Shown in pieces: positions 61,920 to 64,000 of a DNA stretch of 64,000 nt; within the stretch, counting starts at the first letter, position 1, and each line of letters opens with the position of its first letter. A model generated the notes under the pieces. It ran no database searches. It saw only the letters and a program-made list of their open reading frames with translations, and was not told the origin of the DNA. Source of the DNA: Raphanus sativus (taxonomy: Eukaryota > Streptophyta > Magnoliopsida > Brassicales > Brassicaceae); contig NC_079516.1 in NCBI RefSeq assembly GCF_000801105.2, positions 3,410,001 through 3,474,000 on the forward strand, in the 5' to 3' direction. The translations under genes were made by a program, and so were the position numbers.

Positions 61920-64000
61920 TCAGAGAGCTGCCATCATTGCTCGTCTTGTTGCCTCCTGCTTCATCTCTGCTGCTTTACCGCTCCCTCTGAAGTACATGTA
62001 TACTTGCTGTTCCCACGATACAAATACAAACTACTTCAGTGCTCCCTTCTTCTTTTTTACTTATCTAAAGAAACAAACATAATTAATTAATTGATTTAGG
62101 AGGGGACCTGAATAACCCAGATGCTCACGAGTGACTCCAGGCAAAAGAATCCAAACCCAATGAAGTAGAATATCTGCCACCACCAAAATTTTTAGCCAAC
62201 TCAAAAAGTAGTTCACTACATCAGTGTAAAAGATATTGGCTAATAATATATCTAATGCTATCAACTTACCCCAACTAATATGTTCCCGCTCAACACGTCA
62301 ATCGCCGGTAATATTCCCCTGCATAACACATCAATCATGATTCCACTTCAGCTTACTCTTCTTACCTTTTTCTTTACTTTGTTTACTAGAAACTAATTAG
62401 GTACTTACGTCAGCGACTTCCCCTTGAAGATAATTGGAGGAGCCACCGCCGCGAATACACAAAACCCTATGTGAAACTGCATTTTTATGTCATGCTTTCT
62501 TACTCTCTTCCTCCTTTGGATGTGTCAAAAATATATAACTAAATCAAATGAAAAACTCACCAGATATGTTAAGAAAAACCACCCAAACTTGAGAGCACTA
62601 TCAGTCCTGCACACAAACAAAAGCAAACCACACTCACTCTCAGCTCCCGTAATATTTCTTCACTCTCTACTAATATATCTTGTAAGTTATTTTTTTTTTG
62701 TTTTTTTAACACAAGCACAGAAACAGAAAGAATTTGAAAAGAATAATCTTAACATGGGATACCTCATGGCACGATAAAGAGGTCTATACCACATAACATA
62801 CGCTCCAGGAACCCCCGATATGAAATAGATAATAGCTAGAAACCATATGGTTGGACCTACACCCAAAAGGAAACAGAGTCAGCCGATAGAGGCTGTCAAT
62901 CTACTTTGGCAAAGTGTTCCAAGACTAACCTTCTCCCTTAATCCACGCGGTGGTGACTGCAACAATGTTCCATAACAGGCACACCACAAGACCTGTGGTA
63001 GAAAATTATTTTGTTACTAAGAAAATCGACCTCTTTTGCAATGGCAGATGAGGCATACCCAGAAACGATGTGAATGCAACATATTGGATTCTCTGGAGAT
63101 GGATGGGAATCTCATTCGAAATGTCATGATGGATGAGAGGAAGAAACGGTGGCCAGTTTTTGTCTTCTATCACAATCCCGGCTACCAAAAAGAAAGAAGA
63201 GCATAACAAAATGTCAGGCAGGTTCCTTAACAAGATAGATAAAACTAAACGAAGATACCCACCCTGTGCTATAGCATCCTCTTTCCGCTTGAGTTCCTGA
63301 ACAGTGGTAAAAAAAAAAAGAAGCAAAGCCGTTACTGGAAAGGTTGGGATGGTTGAGGGAGGCAAAATGCAATCAATGGGGTAGATTGATTACCTGCTCT
63401 CGCCTCTTCAAATCAGCTTCTTTTGCCTGGAGTTCCTTCTCCTTAGCTTTCAGATCCTACAAGTTGGGTAAAAAAAAGTTATTATTATTATGCTACCTAC
63501 TGGGGGGAATATGCACTGGCAGTAGAAAATACAAACCTTCCGAGAGTCTAGAGGAATATCAGTGGTGTGCTCATACGCAGCAGGAACAGTTGAAGGATTC
63601 TGAGATAAATTACAAATAGCAAGAGCAAGTTCAAAGTGGAGATAGTATGATATAAATCTGGTTACAAAACTGAATCACAGCAATTGATTAAACTAGATTC
63701 TCCTCCTTCACATAATAACAAGTGAGAAATCAAATTCTTTACCAAATTCTACCCAAAAAAAAAATACTCTTAAGAGAATCACATCTCGAAGCCGATAACC
63801 ATATGTGGATCCCCAATTATATTGATAAAAAAAAAGTATTTGCATAAATGTATCAATCAATCGACTATGTTCTTTCCTTGGAGGCAGTAGTAACATTGCG
63901 ATACCGATCAAAGATGGTTTAATAATAATACATGTACTTAGGCGAATCTAACAAATCAAAGATGATAAAAACGCAGATCTATTACCGCAAAAGGATTAAC
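61920..64000 (-). CDS. Secretory carrier-associated membrane protein (SCAMP), 5' end outside window
   Basis: Four-helix membrane protein of post-Golgi vesicles and plasma membrane, acting in vesicle trafficking. Twelve exons are visible, from 63986-64000 (partial, VNPFA) to 61920-62006, with consistent phases. In order: an NPF-type motif, the coiled coil [20 protein letters not shown], the amphipathic linker [19 protein letters not shown], then four hydrophobic segments ([77 protein letters not shown]). It ends [13 protein letters not shown]. The coding start lies past the right edge. Arabidopsis SCAMPs known to me are on chromosomes 1 and 2, not at the top of 3, so this side of the gap seems to come from another region. 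Confidence 0.93.

Overview
The window is nuclear DNA of a flowering plant, almost certainly a Brassica or close Brassicaceae relative. The genes have GT-AG introns, and their spliced products match Arabidopsis thaliana proteins closely. From the left edge to the assembly gap they follow the top of Arabidopsis chromosome 3 (ancestral block F) as I remember it. Gene names and AGI correspondences come from memory of these families and of Arabidopsis gene order; no search was run.

Left block (1-54,471). The first four genes run in descending Arabidopsis order: eIF3m (partial), a SPIRAL1-like microtubule protein, mitochondrial processing peptidase beta (MPPbeta), and ribosomal protein S19. MPPbeta and RPS19 are head to head around a promoter with site II and telo-box motifs. 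From 13.2 kb the order is ascending: MUB1, a plastid DUF4336 protein, an early-nodulin-like protein, a myristoylated CDK-like kinase, SnRK1 alpha (KIN10), a MYB106-type factor, PTB1, a DUF1666 membrane protein, a decayed starch synthase 2, peroxidase 27, a PPDK regulatory protein and the HD-Zip factor HB20. The switch of direction between RPS19 and MUB1 marks a rearrangement junction, and missing neighbours fit gene loss after the Brassica genome triplication. Spacers carry two related Helitrons with intact termini, a tRNA-derived SINE, a MULE-like element and an hAT-like element, the last two with matching target duplications.

Gap and telomere-like block (54,472-55,800). Exactly 100 Ns are followed at once by about ten CCCTAAA units. 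Next come two perfect 300-bp tandem copies of a mosaic of plastid fragments (psbN, ndhF), a plastid 23S rRNA start, 28 perfect units of the variant CCCTGAA, and a degenerate short-period repeat. This looks like a chromosome end or a captured subtelomere placed beside the HB20 contig.

Right block (55,800-64,000). It holds a decayed gene with a triplicated 183-bp exon-containing segment, a small Cys-rich protein, a field of degenerate telomere-like repeats with a long purine tract, and a nearly complete SCAMP gene running off the right edge. The SCAMP is not one I associate with the top of chromosome 3, consistent with a different origin for this side.

Functionally these are mostly unrelated housekeeping and regulatory genes: translation (eIF3m, RPS19), mitochondria (MPPbeta), energy signalling (KIN10), RNA processing (PTB1), epidermal and growth transcription factors (MYB106-type, HB20), secretion (SCAMP). 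The most unusual stretch is the telomere-plastid mosaic at 54.5-55.8 kb.
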